From positions 1 to 48,292 of the forward strand of contig JBCCGR010000035.1 in assembly GCA_039029195.1 (NCBI GenBank): a stretch of 48,292 bases of DNA. The letters run 5' to 3'. Source of the DNA: JBCCGR01 sp039029195. GTDB taxonomy: Bacteria; Pseudomonadota; Alphaproteobacteria; Rhizobiales; Rhizobiaceae. The position numbers were made by a program, and so were the translations under genes. The notes under the pieces were generated by a model that was not told the DNA's origin, made no database searches, and worked only from the letters and a program-made list of their open reading frames with translations. Shown piece after piece: positions 24,588 to 34,421 of the stretch; position 1 is the first letter of the stretch, and each line of letters begins with the position of its first letter.

Positions 24588-26024
24588 TCACACAACTTCC
24601 ATGCTGTGGGAGACGTTCTTGACGACCGTGTAGTGGTGCAGTCCCTCCTCACCACCTTCCCGCCCATACCCGCTGGACTTCACACCACCAAAGGGCGTTT
24701 CCGGCAAAGACGCTTCCAGCGTGTTGATTGAGAGATTGCCGGCTTCGATCCCGTCGACAAGCCTGTCCGCATTGGCCGCAGAATGGGTAAAAGCGTAAGC
24801 CGCCAATCCGTACGGAACGCTGTTGGCTTTCTCGATGCCTTCTTCTAGCGACCTGATCGGGTTGATGACCGCGATGGGCCCAAACGGTTCTTCCTGCATG
24901 ATCTGTGCACTGTCCGGCACGTCGGTAAGAACGGTCGGCTCGAAAAAATATCCTTCCGATCTTTTGCGCGAGCCGCCCAACAACAGTTTAGCGCCTTGTT
25001 GGACGGCGTCATCAACAAGCCGCTCCATGGCCTGCAACCGACCAGCATGTGCAACCGGACCCATCTCGGTTGCCTCATCAAGAGAATCGCCAACCTTAAT
25101 GGTCTGGGCCTTGGCAGTGAATTCCCGTGTGAACTTCTGATGCAGTTTCTCATCGACAAAAAACCGCGTTGGTGATGTGCAGACCTGCCCGGAGTTGCGA
25201 TACTTCCGGATTGCTGAAGAAATACCGCTCACTCTGGGATCGACATCGTCGCAAACGATGACCGGCGCATGACCTCCCAACTCCATCAGAACCGGGGTCA
25301 TGTTGTCGGCGGCAAGTTTGGTCAAGTGTCGCCCCACTTGTGTAGAACCGGTGAACGCGACCAGACGGGTCTCGTCACTTGAAATGAGATGGTTCGAAAT
25401 TTCCGCCGGTCGTCCGATTACGATGTTCAGAACACCGGCGGGAAGGCCTGCATCTTCGAATGCCCGGGCGATATGGATAGCACCGGCGGGTGTTTCCTCC
25501 GCTGGTTTCAAAATCACCGAACATCCGGAAGCCAGCGCGCCCGCGATCTTTCTGGCAGGTTGGCTCATCGGGAAATTCCATGGCGCAAATGCAGAAACAC
25601 AGCCTATTGGCTGACGAATGACATGATACCGAATCCCCGGCGCGCTCGGGATGATCCGACCGTAGAGCCGCTGAGCCTCTCCGGCATCCCATTCGAAGAA
25701 CTCACACCCGCGAATAACTTCGAGGCGCGCCTGTTTGATCGGTTTGCCAAGTTCAAGAGCGATGGAGTGGGCAATTTCTTCCTGGCGTTCCCGCATGAGA
25801 TGGGAGGCCCGGCGGATGAGGTCCGCCCGCTTCACCGGCGGTGTTCTGCTCCAGATCTTGAAGCCCTTGGATGCGGCCTCCAGGGCATCATCAAGATCCG
25901 AACGATCAGCCACGGGCAGGAGCCCGAGCTGGGACTCATTGCTCGGATTGATGATGGGCAGCTTTTCTTTGGTGTCACGCCACTGACCACCAATGAACAG
26001 ATTTGTCTCTGGATAAGCGGGCAT
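24588..26024 (-). CDS. NAD(P)-dependent aldehyde dehydrogenase
   Basis: This 478-residue ALDH oxidises an aldehyde to its acid. The catalytic Glu lies in VLMELGGHAP and the nucleophile Cys in NSGQVCTSPTRFFV. The cofactor region shows APWNFPMSQPARKIAGALAS and FTGSTQVGRHL, and the C-terminal FGGVKSSGYGREGGEEGL is typical of the succinate-semialdehyde/alpha-ketoglutarate-semialdehyde group. ATG 26024 is chosen over an in-frame TTG at 26039. Placement beside the DapA-like lyase and downstream of a ring-cleavage operon allows an aminomuconate- or oxo-acid-semialdehyde substrate, which cannot be settled from sequence. Confidence 0.9.
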   Translation of the reverse strand: MPAYPETNLFIGGQWRDTKEKLPIINPSNESQLGLLPVADRSDLDDALEAASKGFKIWSRTPPVKRADLIRRASHLMRERQEEIAHSIALELGKPIKQARLEVIRGCEFFEWDAGEAQRLYGRIIPSAPGIRYHVIRQPIGCVSAFAPWNFPMSQPARKIAGALASGCSVILKPAEETPAGAIHIARAFEDAGLPAGVLNIVIGRPAEISNHLISSDETRLVAFTGSTQVGRHLTKLAADNMTPVLMELGGHAPVIVCDDVDPRVSGISSAIRKYRNSGQVCTSPTRFFVDEKLHQKFTREFTAKAQTIKVGDSLDEATEMGPVAHAGRLQAMERLVDDAVQQGAKLLLGGSRKRSEGYFFEPTVLTDVPDSAQIMQEEPFGPIAVINPIRSLEEGIEKANSVPYGLAAYAFTHSAANADRLVDGIEAGNLSINTLEASLPETPFGGVKSSGYGREGGEEGLHHYTVVKNVSHSMEVV

Positions 26025-26291
26025 TAAACCATCTCGCAACTCAGCCTGTGTCCCATCCCTTTATTGGGGTTTTGCCCAAATCAGCAAATAAATTGAATGC
26101 ACGCAGATATAAAGAATTTGAATATCAATATGGGCGGGCATTCCAATTATTGCATCGGTTGAAAGCTTGAGCCTTGGGTTACAATCGCGCTGACGGCGCT
26201 CAATACAGCACCGCTGAGAATAGTCTACCAGAAGTCCGGTGCGCCCTTTCTGGAATTGCATTTTCTAACAAACGGCGCTCAAACAGCAACA

Positions 26292-27599
26292 ATGACTGAG
26301 ATAAACCACCTGGATATTCAAATGCTCACCACTTCGCGTCTTCAGGGGTTTCGTAGCCTGTCTCCCAGCGAACGGCTGGAGGCTGTTGCGAATGCCGCAC
26401 AACTGACCGACAACCAGCGCCGACACCTTTCATCGGAAAGCACGCTTCCGGTGAGCACAGCCGACGGCATGATTGAAAACGTGGTTGGTTCGTTCGAACT
26501 CCCTCTTGGGGTTGCGACGAACTTCCTGATCAATGGCCGGGACTATCTGATCCCCATGGCGGTAGAGGAACCATCGGTGGTTGCCGCTGCCTCCTTCATG
26601 GCCAGGATCGCGCGTGAAAATGGTGGTTTCATAACGTCAAGCACGCGTCCAATCATGCGCGGTCAAATCCAGATCATCGACGTGCCTGACCCCTTCGGTG
26701 CGCGCGACCGCCTGTTGTCGATGCGTGACGAGTTGATCGAGCTTGCCAACGGGCGCGATCGGGTTCTCGTGGAGATAGGCGGGGGGTGTCAGGACATCGA
26801 GGTGCAGATTTTTGAAACGTCGGCCATTGGCCCGATGGTGGTTGTGCATCTGTTGGTCGATGTTCGTGACGCCATGGGCGCCAATGCCGTGAACACCATG
26901 GCAGAAGTCTGCGCGCCGCGCATTGCGGAAATAGCGGGCGGGCGTTCGCGTTTGCGTATTCTGTCAAATCTAGCAGATCGGCGTTTGGCCAGAGCCCGTG
27001 TCGAGATTGACCCCAAGTCTCTGGCAACCTCTGAGGTTGCTGGCGAAGCTGTGGTGAGTGGAATTATCGAGGCTTGCGCTCTCGCGGAGGTCGATCCGTA
27101 TCGCGCAGCAACCCACAACAAGGGCATAATGAACGGCATTGATCCCATTGTGGTCGCAACAGGCAATGACTGGCGGGCAATTGAGGCCGGCGCACATGCC
27201 TGGGCGGCACGCTCAGGTCGATACACCACGCTGACACGATGGGAGCGGGGCCGAAATGATACCCTTGTTGGCGTCCTGGAGTTACCCATGGCGTTGGGAA
27301 TTGTCGGTGGCGCAACAAAAACGCATCCGACCGCGCAAGCAGCATTGTCTCTGCTCGGTGTCAGCTCGGCAACCGAACTTGCGGAAGTTGCGGCTGCCGT
27401 TGGCCTTGCCCAGAACATGGCAGCACTTCGTGCTCTTGCCACCGAAGGCATCCAACGTGGTCATATGGCATTGCATGCCCGAAATCTGGCAATCGCCGCC
27501 GGCGCAACAGGCGATGACATAGACAGTATCGCCAAGGAAATGGCAGCTTCCGGCGATGTCACATCTGACCACGCCAAACGGCTGATGAAAGGCGAATAA
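26292..27599 (+). CDS. mvaA: Degradative (class II) hydroxymethylglutaryl-CoA reductase
   Basis: This protein of about 435 residues matches the NAD-dependent Pseudomonas mevalonii type that oxidises mevalonate to HMG-CoA. Visible blocks are MIENVVGSFELPLGVATNFL, VEEPSVVAAAS (catalytic Glu), DVRDAMGANAVNTMAE, HNKGIMNGID (Lys), VATGNDWRA (Asp) and QRGHMALHAR (His). ATG 26292 is used; ATG 26322 aligns even better with the short Pseudomonas start, and neither has a clear ribosome site. It is divergent from the aldehyde dehydrogenase. No HMG-CoA lyase or mevalonate kinase is in the window, so the rest of the pathway lies elsewhere. Confidence 0.92.
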   Translation: MTEINHLDIQMLTTSRLQGFRSLSPSERLEAVANAAQLTDNQRRHLSSESTLPVSTADGMIENVVGSFELPLGVATNFLINGRDYLIPMAVEEPSVVAAASFMARIARENGGFITSSTRPIMRGQIQIIDVPDPFGARDRLLSMRDELIELANGRDRVLVEIGGGCQDIEVQIFETSAIGPMVVVHLLVDVRDAMGANAVNTMAEVCAPRIAEIAGGRSRLRILSNLADRRLARARVEIDPKSLATSEVAGEAVVSGIIEACALAEVDPYRAATHNKGIMNGIDPIVVATGNDWRAIEAGAHAWAARSGRYTTLTRWERGRNDTLVGVLELPMALGIVGGATKTHPTAQAALSLLGVSSATELAEVAAAVGLAQNMAALRALATEGIQRGHMALHARNLAIAAGATGDDIDSIAKEMAASGDVTSDHAKRLMKGE

Positions 27600-27707
27600 C
27601 GACTACTGATCGATTGATGATTTCGAGGCGAATTCGGAGCGCAGAAACTGAGGTGGCAGGCACTGCGCAATCACGGCGCAAACCAGAGACTTGATTGAAA
27701 ACTTGCC

Positions 27708-28454
27708 CTAAACGCAACGTCCCCCATCGACCTCCAGAGCGACGCCAGTGATGAAATTGGCTTCGTCGGACGCAAGGTACAGTGCGGCGCTTGCCATATC
27801 CTCCGGCTGGCAAAACCGGCCCATCGGGATAACAGACTTGAACTTCTCCCGGATCTCCGGGGTGTCTACTCCCATGAAATCCGACAACATCGCCGTTTCA
27901 CCGGCAACCGGGCAGAGGCAGTTCACCCGAATGTTCGCAGGGGCCAGTTCCACCGCCATGCATTTGGTGGCGTTGATAACCCAGGCTTTCGATGCATTGT
28001 ACCAGACCAAACCTGGGCGAGGCCGAAGCCCGGCCGTGGATGCGGTGGACAGAATGACCCCGCCTCCTTGCTTGGACATGATTGGTACAGCCAATTGAGA
28101 GGAGTGATAAATTGCCTTCATGTTGACATCACAAATCCGGTCGAAATCAGCTTCGTCGACATCAAGCAGAGACTTATTTTTGTGTGTTGTGCCGGCATTG
28201 TTGACCAGGATATCAAGTCCGCCAAACTCTGACACCGCCAGGTCAAGCATCGCTTTGGTATCTGCGCGAGAAGCCAAATTCACCGCTAAAGATCGCGCTG
28301 CTGCACCAATTTCGCTTGCGACCCTCTCAGCACCTTCACCATTCAAATCGGCAACGACAACCCGGGCCCCTTCAGCCGCGAAACGCTTCGCAATTCCTTG
28401 TCCAAAACCGGCTGCCGCACCCGTTATGACAGCTACTTTTCCTTCAAGCCGCAT
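27708..28454 (-). CDS. Short-chain dehydrogenase/reductase
   Basis: This 248-residue classical SDR shows the cofactor motif TGAAAGFG, the Asp selecting NAD(H) in VVVADLNGE, NNAG, a catalytic Ser in STASTAG, YNASK with Tyr and Lys, and the C-terminal ITGVALEVDGGRCV. GGAGGATTT directly precedes the ATG at 28454. It lies 23 bases after an aldehyde dehydrogenase on the same strand, so the pair probably oxidises an alcohol to an acid in two steps. The substrate is unknown. It is convergent with the HMG-CoA reductase gene. Confidence 0.92.
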   Translation of the reverse strand: MRLEGKVAVITGAAAGFGQGIAKRFAAEGARVVVADLNGEGAERVASEIGAAARSLAVNLASRADTKAMLDLAVSEFGGLDILVNNAGTTHKNKSLLDVDEADFDRICDVNMKAIYHSSQLAVPIMSKQGGGVILSTASTAGLRPRPGLVWYNASKAWVINATKCMAVELAPANIRVNCLCPVAGETAMLSDFMGVDTPEIREKFKSVIPMGRFCQPEDMASAALYLASDEANFITGVALEVDGGRCV

Positions 28455-28477
28455 AAATCCTCCTGAATGTTCCTGAT

Positions 28478-29956
28478 TCAGTCTTCGTGGTTGAAAATCA
28501 CCGTTTTGGTTGCAGACATGTGAAAAAGGCCTTCAAAGCCTTTTTCGCGCCCATGGCCGGATCTCTTAAATCCTCCAAATGGCAACTCAATGCCGCCACC
28601 TGCGCCGTAGGCATTGACGAATATCTGCCCGGCTCGCACGCGCTTCGCCATCCGCATCTGCCTCGACCCATTGGCTGTCCATATACCGGCAACCAACCCG
28701 TATTCAGTATCGTTGGCTATACGAACAGCCTCATCCTCTCCCTCAAACCTGAAGGCGGAAAGAACCGGGCCAAACACCTCATCTCTGGCAAGCGTGCTCT
28801 GCGTTGGCACGCCTCCATACAACGTCGGCTTTGTGTAAAAACCATCTGATGGTGCAGTTTCAGACACCATTCCCTCTGCAAGCACTTCAATACCGTCGGA
28901 CCCTGCCCGCTCTAGAAACCCTTGAACCCGGTCATATTGGCTTCGATTGATCAGAGCACCCAGATCCAGATCCGCATAATGTGGGCCTGCTTTCAGTTTT
29001 TGAAATTCTGCCCCAAGTGCGCTGGTGAACTCATCATAAATTGAGGCTTCGATCAGAACCCTCGATCCGGCTGAACAGGTCTGCCCGCCGTTTTGAATGA
29101 TCGCGTTGACCACAACAGGTAGTGCCTTATCGAGGTTCGCATCGGCAAACACGATCTGAGGAGACTTGCCACCCAGTTCCATGGTGACACCACGATTGTT
29201 GACCGCTGCTGCCTGTTGAATAGCCGTTCCTGTTGCTGGTGAACCGGTAAATGTCACAAAGTCCACACCCCGGTGTGACGACAGTGCAGCACCTGCCTCG
29301 GCTCCCAGCCCGGTGACGACGTTGAAGACGCCACCGGGAATTCCCGCTTCCAATGCCAATTCGGCAACGCGGATCACAGAAAGACAGGCGTCTTCTGCAG
29401 GTTTCAGAACGAGTGTGTTCCCCATCGCCAGACCGGCACCCGCCACTCGCCCCATGATCTGGGCAGGATAGTTCCAGGGAATGATCCCCGCCACAACTCC
29501 ATGAGGTTCACGCAATGTGAGCGCCAAATACGCGCCAGGGATTGGCAAGGTGGTTCCATGGATCTTGTCGGCGGCACTTCCATAAAATTCGAAATACCGT
29601 GCGCAGCCGACAATATCCGCAACACCCTGCCGAATGGGCTTGCCGGTATCACGAGATTCCAGAGCAGCCAGCTCATCCTTGTTTTCAAGGATTAATTCGG
29701 AGAGCCGCAAGAGCAGGCGACCTCGGTCAACAGCGGCCATCCGACCCCAAGGAGTAGATTCAAATGCGTTTCTGGCTGAACGAACTGCTGCATCAACGTC
29801 ATCGGCCGAACTCTGAGGAATGGTCGCGAAGGTCCTGCCATCGGACGGGCAAACCACATCCAGGCGTTGACCGGAGAGTGCGTCTGCGGGTTTCCCGTCG
29901 ATGATATTGAAGAAGCTGCGATCCTGCGCGACTGTTTCAGCGAGCGAGCGATCCAT
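28478..29956 (-). CDS. NAD(P)-dependent aldehyde dehydrogenase, betaine-aldehyde-type
   Basis: This 492-residue ALDH has the cofactor region IIPWNYPAQIMGRVAGAGLA, catalytic Glu in TMELGGKSPQIV, nucleophile Cys in QNGGQTCSAGSRV and the closing ELPFGGFKRSGHGREKG. The pattern resembles betaine-aldehyde or gamma-aminobutyraldehyde dehydrogenases. ATG 29956 (MDRSLAETV) is used, since the 45 extra residues from an upstream start look non-homologous. It is the first gene of a two-gene unit with the SDR and is divergent from zwf. With a GMC/choline-dehydrogenase-like gene 4.5 kb away, a choline route is conceivable but not supported by gene order. Confidence 0.9.
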   Translation of the reverse strand: MDRSLAETVAQDRSFFNIIDGKPADALSGQRLDVVCPSDGRTFATIPQSSADDVDAAVRSARNAFESTPWGRMAAVDRGRLLLRLSELILENKDELAALESRDTGKPIRQGVADIVGCARYFEFYGSAADKIHGTTLPIPGAYLALTLREPHGVVAGIIPWNYPAQIMGRVAGAGLAMGNTLVLKPAEDACLSVIRVAELALEAGIPGGVFNVVTGLGAEAGAALSSHRGVDFVTFTGSPATGTAIQQAAAVNNRGVTMELGGKSPQIVFADANLDKALPVVVNAIIQNGGQTCSAGSRVLIEASIYDEFTSALGAEFQKLKAGPHYADLDLGALINRSQYDRVQGFLERAGSDGIEVLAEGMVSETAPSDGFYTKPTLYGGVPTQSTLARDEVFGPVLSAFRFEGEDEAVRIANDTEYGLVAGIWTANGSRQMRMAKRVRAGQIFVNAYGAGGGIELPFGGFKRSGHGREKGFEGLFHMSATKTVIFNHED

Positions 29957-30189
29957 ATTGCGTTGTCCCGATTGACCGTTGATTTTCAATCTTATGCACG
30001 GGGATCGTTGTGCGCAATCGGAGTGCCGTCGCTTGTGTCCAAGTTCGACGGCACCCAAATCCTCGATGTTATTCATTGGCGAACAAAACAACTGGACAAT
30101 TTCAATCGATTTAAATATATCTGGTTCGACACTGCCACCCTTGCAAATTGTTCCGGACCGAACTTTCGAAGCCAGCAGAAGGACACTCT

Positions 30190-31671
30190 ATGACAAGCCA
30201 GATCATTCCGGTTGAGCCGTTTGATTATGTCCTGTTCGGCGGCACTGGCGATCTCGCAGAACGCAAACTGTTGCCGGCGCTGTTCAGACGCGATCTTGAT
30301 GGGCAACTGCCTGAAGAATCCCGTCTCATTGGTTCGTCGCGGGCTGAACATGATGACGAGAGCTATCGTGCTTTTGCGCGGGCTGCGTTGGAGAAATATG
30401 TCTCCTCCGACGAGTTGGTTGATGAAGCCGTCGACCGGTTCCTTTCGAGACTTCACTACGTCGGTGTCGACGCCAGGTCTGAACGTGGCTGGAGCGAATT
30501 GAAAACTCTGCTTGATGCCGTAAGCAAGCCGCGCATCCGCGCCTACTATCTGGCCGTCGGACCCTCACTCTTTGGCGATATTGCCAGGCATCTGGAGAAA
30601 TTCGGCCTTGTTGATGCAAACTGCAGATTGGTCCTGGAGAAGCCCATCGGACGAGATCTGGCCACCGCAAAAGAACTGAATGCATCAATTGCCCAGTGCT
30701 TTGACGAAAAACAGATTTTTCGCATTGATCACTATCTGGGCAAAGAAACTGTCCAGAACCTCCTGGCCCTGCGGTTCGCCAACGCCTTGTTCGAGCCCCT
30801 GTGGAACTCAGCACACATTGATCATGTCCAGATCACGGTGGCGGAAACCGTCGGACTGGGTCGCCGTGCCGGATATTACGACCGAGCTGGCGCGCTGCGC
30901 GACATGGTTCAAAACCATCTTCTTCAATTGCTTTGTCTGGTCGCCATGGAGCCTCCGGCGTCGGCGAGCGCAGACGCATTGCGAGACGAGAAGCTGAAAG
31001 TGCTGCGCGCACTAAAGCCAATCAATGAAACCAATTGCAGCGAGACAACCGTGCGCGGGCAATATCTGGCTGGCGCTTCAGCCGAGGGGCCAGTACCCGG
31101 TTATCTTGAAGAGTTGGAAGGTGGTGTCAGCAACACCGAGACCTTTGCCGCGATTAAAGCCGAAGTTGAGAACTGGCGTTGGGCGGGTGTTCCCTTCTAT
31201 CTCCGCACTGGGAAGCGCCTCACGTCGCGTATGTCGGAAATTGTCATCAAGTTCAAACCGATTCCTCATTCAATTTTCGACGATTCGGCAGGCAAACCGA
31301 TCTCCAATGAGCTCGTCATTCGGCTGCAGCCCAATGAAGGCGTAAAACAATGGATCATGATCAAGGACCCTGGGCCGGGCGGCATGCGCCTGCGGCATGT
31401 GCCCTTGGACATGAGTTTTGCGGAGTCTTTCGATGTCCGTAGCCCGGACGCATACGAGCGCTTGCTACTGGATATCATTCGCGGAAATCAGACACTTTTC
31501 ATGCGTCGCGACGAGGTTGAAGCAGCATGGAGCTGGATCGACCCGATTTTGACCGGTTGGGCAACAATCGAACAATCGGCAGATGGATACACCGCGGGAA
31601 CCTGGGGCCCTTCAAAGGCGATTGCACTGATCGAGCGGGATGGCCGCTCGTGGCACGATGGTGGCATATGA
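30190..31671 (+). CDS. zwf: Glucose-6-phosphate 1-dehydrogenase
   Basis: This 493-residue enzyme oxidises glucose 6-phosphate to 6-phosphogluconolactone. It shows the Rossmann motif FGGTGDLAERKLLPAL, the active-site RIDHYLGKETVQN and VPFYLRTGKRL. ATG 30190 (MTSQII) follows AAGGACAC; the upstream in-frame codons have no such site. Its stop overlaps pgl as ATGA. The gene opens a zwf-pgl-edd unit for the Entner-Doudoroff pathway. Confidence 0.96.
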   Translation: MTSQIIPVEPFDYVLFGGTGDLAERKLLPALFRRDLDGQLPEESRLIGSSRAEHDDESYRAFARAALEKYVSSDELVDEAVDRFLSRLHYVGVDARSERGWSELKTLLDAVSKPRIRAYYLAVGPSLFGDIARHLEKFGLVDANCRLVLEKPIGRDLATAKELNASIAQCFDEKQIFRIDHYLGKETVQNLLALRFANALFEPLWNSAHIDHVQITVAETVGLGRRAGYYDRAGALRDMVQNHLLQLLCLVAMEPPASASADALRDEKLKVLRALKPINETNCSETTVRGQYLAGASAEGPVPGYLEELEGGVSNTETFAAIKAEVENWRWAGVPFYLRTGKRLTSRMSEIVIKFKPIPHSIFDDSAGKPISNELVIRLQPNEGVKQWIMIKDPGPGGMRLRHVPLDMSFAESFDVRSPDAYERLLLDIIRGNQTLFMRRDEVEAAWSWIDPILTGWATIEQSADGYTAGTWGPSKAIALIERDGRSWHDGGI

Positions 31672-32363
31672 ACTTGAAACGTCACATTTTTTCCAGTCAG
31701 TCTGACCTGACGAACAACCTGGCTCAGTCTATTCTCGGCCAGTTGAGCGACGCGATTCAGGAGCGTGGATTAGCAACACTGGCTGTTTCCGGAGGCTCCA
31801 CACCTGTTCCGTTGTTTCAAGCCCTGAGCCGGATCGATTTTGACTGGGCAAAAGTTACCATTGTTCTGGTTGATGAACGTTGGTTGCCCAATGATGATGA
31901 GCGTTCCAATGAACGGCTCGTGCGTCAGCATCTGCTCAGAAACCATGCGTCGGATGCCCGGCTGATCAAGGTCTACAGCGAAGCGCCCTCAATCGAAAAA
32001 GGGGTCGCGGATCTGGAACAACGGCTCGACAATCTGTCCTGGCCGCTTGATGTGACTATTTTGGGCATGGGAACCGATGGGCATACCGCTTCTTTGTTTC
32101 CCGATGGCGATCAAATCGTCTCCGGGCTGGATCCCCATGGCCGGAGCCGCGTGACACCCATGCGCGCGCCCTCTGTTCCAGAAGATCGGGTCAGTCTGAC
32201 CTTACCAGCGATCTCAGGCTGCCCAAACGTCGTGCTGCACATCACTGGGGACGAAAAAATTGCCGCACTCAACGCGGCAATGTCCTCCAACAATGACAAC
32301 GAGCTTCCCATCAAAACAGTGCTGGAAGCCTGCAACGATCCAAAATTGTTCTGGGCACCCTGA
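31668..32363 (+). CDS. pgl: 6-phosphogluconolactonase
   Basis: This 231-residue hydrolase opens 6-phosphogluconolactone to 6-phosphogluconate. Family features visible are LAVSGGSTPVPLFQAL, VDERWLPNDDERSNERLV and ILGMGTDGHTASLFPD, plus the late VLHITGDEK. The ATG at 31668 overlaps the zwf stop by four bases, so the pair is translationally coupled. edd follows after 57 bases. Confidence 0.95.
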   Translation: MNLKRHIFSSQSDLTNNLAQSILGQLSDAIQERGLATLAVSGGSTPVPLFQALSRIDFDWAKVTIVLVDERWLPNDDERSNERLVRQHLLRNHASDARLIKVYSEAPSIEKGVADLEQRLDNLSWPLDVTILGMGTDGHTASLFPDGDQIVSGLDPHGRSRVTPMRAPSVPEDRVSLTLPAISGCPNVVLHITGDEKIAALNAAMSSNNDNELPIKTVLEACNDPKLFWAP

Positions 32364-32420
32364 AAGCCGACCGACGACGTCAAATCAGCCTGAGCCGCCC
32401 AACCATTCCGGACGAAAACA

Positions 32421-34250
32421 ATGGTAATCTCCACAACTACGGATGCAAACATCCAACGCGTTATAAATCGTATTGTTGAGCGAAGCAGAGCAAAGCGCGA
32501 GGCTTATCTCGAACGCCTTGATGCAGCCAAAAGCGAGGGTGTGTCCCGAAAGGTTTTGGGGTGCGGAAATCTTGCTCACGGCTTTGCAGCGTGCGCAGCG
32601 CACGACAAGTCGGCGCTTGCCGGAGATCGTGTCGACAATATCGGCATTGTGACCGCCTACAACGATATGTTGTCGGCCCATCAGCCATTCGAAACCTATC
32701 CGCAAATCATCAAAGAGGCCGCCCGTTCTGCCGGGGGTGTGGCGCAGGTTGCCGGCGGTGTTCCCGCCATGTGCGATGGTGTGACCCAGGGTCAACCGGG
32801 TATGGAACTCTCCTTGTTCTCCCGCGACGTGATTGCCATGGCGACCGCAGTTGCCCTGTCTCACAACATGTTTGATGCGGCTTTGTATCTTGGTGTTTGC
32901 GATAAAATCGTGCCCGGCCTGATGATCGGCGCGCTGACATTCGGACACCTACCATCCATATTCGTTCCCGCTGGTCCTATGACATCAGGCATGCCGAATG
33001 ATGAGAAAGTCCGCATTCGACAACTGTACGCCGAAGGCAAAGTGGATCGCGCAGAACTTCTGGATGCAGAATCAAAAAGCTACCACGGCCCCGGCACCTG
33101 TACATTCTACGGGACTGCGAATTCGAACCAGATGTTGATGGAGATCATGGGGCTTCACCTGCCGGGATCCTCCTTCGTCAATCCGGGTACACCAATGCGG
33201 GACGCTTTGACAAAAGAGGCCACGCGACAGGTTCTGTCTCTCACCACTTCCGGCAATGCGTATACGCCGATCGGTCACATCATTGATGAGCGCGCGATCG
33301 TCAATGGTGTGGTGGGGCTTCACGCCACAGGTGGCTCGACCAATCACACACTGCATCTCGTGGCGATTGCCGCTACCGCCGGTATCGAACTGACCTGGGA
33401 AGATATTGCCGAGCTCTCAGATCATGTACCTCTGCTTGCCCGGGTTTATCCGAACGGTCTTGCAGACGTGAATCATTTCCATGCCTGTGGCGGTATGGGT
33501 TTTCTCATCAGCGAACTTCTAAGTGCCGGTCTGTTGCATGAGGACGTCCTCACCATTTTTGGTCGGGGCCTTTCCAACTATCTGCGTGAGCCGGTGCTCA
33601 CGGACACTGGTGACATTGGTTGGAAGGAAGCTGCAAAGCAGTCGGGAAATGACAAGATCCTCGCAACAGTCAGCACCGCGTTTTCAGCTGATGGGGGCCT
33701 GAGAATGTTGCGTGGAAATATTGGCGATGCAGTCATCAAAGTGTCGGCAGTTAAGCGAGAAAACAGGATTGTTGAAGCCCCCGCTAAGGTTTTCGACAGC
33801 CAGCAGGCATTGCACGACGCTTTCAATGCGGGTGAGCTGGACTGTGACTTTGTCGCAGTGGTCCGCCATCAAGGCCCAAAGGCTAACGGCATGCCGGAAC
33901 TTCACAAACTCACACCTCCACTCGGCGTGCTGCAGGATCGGGGCCATAAAGTTGCTTTGATCACCGATGGTCGTATGTCTGGGGCATCCGGCAAGATTCC
34001 GGCGGCAATTCATGTTACACCAGAAGCTGCGGATGGCGGCGAGATTGCTAAAATTCGCGATGGCGACGTCATCCGCCTCGACGCCAATAACGGAGAACTG
34101 TCTCTGCTGGTCGACGAAAGTGAGCTCGCTTCACGTAAGGCCCAATCGATTGATCTCTCAGATAACGAATTTGGAATGGGCCGCGAGCTCTTTGCCGGGT
34201 TGCGGGCCCGGGTGGGGGCTGCGAACCAAGGCGCGAGTGTGTTTGCGTAA
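32421..34250 (+). CDS. edd: Phosphogluconate dehydratase
   Basis: This 609-residue iron-sulfur dehydratase of the IlvD/Edd family converts 6-phosphogluconate to 2-keto-3-deoxy-6-phosphogluconate. Conserved features are TAYNDMLSAHQPFETYP, VPAMCDGVTQGQPGMELSLF, the cluster Cys regions (YLGVCDKIVPG, HGPGTCTFYGTANSNQ), LHATGGSTNHTLHL and the C-terminal LITDGRMSGASGKIPAAIH. Length is right for Edd. A ribosome site (GGACG) precedes the ATG. The aldolase gene eda is not in this window. A short hairpin (34254-34271) without a T tract follows the stop. Confidence 0.96.
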   Translation: MVISTTTDANIQRVINRIVERSRAKREAYLERLDAAKSEGVSRKVLGCGNLAHGFAACAAHDKSALAGDRVDNIGIVTAYNDMLSAHQPFETYPQIIKEAARSAGGVAQVAGGVPAMCDGVTQGQPGMELSLFSRDVIAMATAVALSHNMFDAALYLGVCDKIVPGLMIGALTFGHLPSIFVPAGPMTSGMPNDEKVRIRQLYAEGKVDRAELLDAESKSYHGPGTCTFYGTANSNQMLMEIMGLHLPGSSFVNPGTPMRDALTKEATRQVLSLTTSGNAYTPIGHIIDERAIVNGVVGLHATGGSTNHTLHLVAIAATAGIELTWEDIAELSDHVPLLARVYPNGLADVNHFHACGGMGFLISELLSAGLLHEDVLTIFGRGLSNYLREPVLTDTGDIGWKEAAKQSGNDKILATVSTAFSADGGLRMLRGNIGDAVIKVSAVKRENRIVEAPAKVFDSQQALHDAFNAGELDCDFVAVVRHQGPKANGMPELHKLTPPLGVLQDRGHKVALITDGRMSGASGKIPAAIHVTPEAADGGEIAKIRDGDVIRLDANNGELSLLVDESELASRKAQSIDLSDNEFGMGRELFAGLRARVGAANQGASVFA

Positions 34251-34391
34251 ATGATGTTCGCTGGGGAACATTGACAAACACGACAACAAAACCCAGCATT
34301 TTTGCTCAGGCGCAACTCCGGCACTGGCGTCTTCACAAACGGCCAACATCAACGACCGTTGACTCCATTTCGTATCAGTGAGAGTTTTTTG

Positions 34392-34407
34392 TAACCAAAC
34401 GGTTACT
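34392..34407. promoter_or_regulatory. Inverted repeat GTAACC-N4-GGTTAC upstream of the GMC oxidoreductase gene
   Basis: Two perfect six-base arms are separated by AAAC, 14 bases before the ATG at 34422. The arms are the same half-sites as in the LacI-type operator at 6571-6586, where they abut. The extra four bases would change the geometry, so the same regulator is unlikely to bind both in the same way. It may be an operator for a related regulator. Confidence 0.5.
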
Positions 34408-34421
34408 ATCAAGTCGATCCC

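Noticed and set aside
26789..27451. 220-residue minus-strand frame opposite the HMG-CoA reductase
   Set aside because: Composition is Ala/Ser/Arg-rich as expected for an antisense shadow of a strongly coding gene; no motif.
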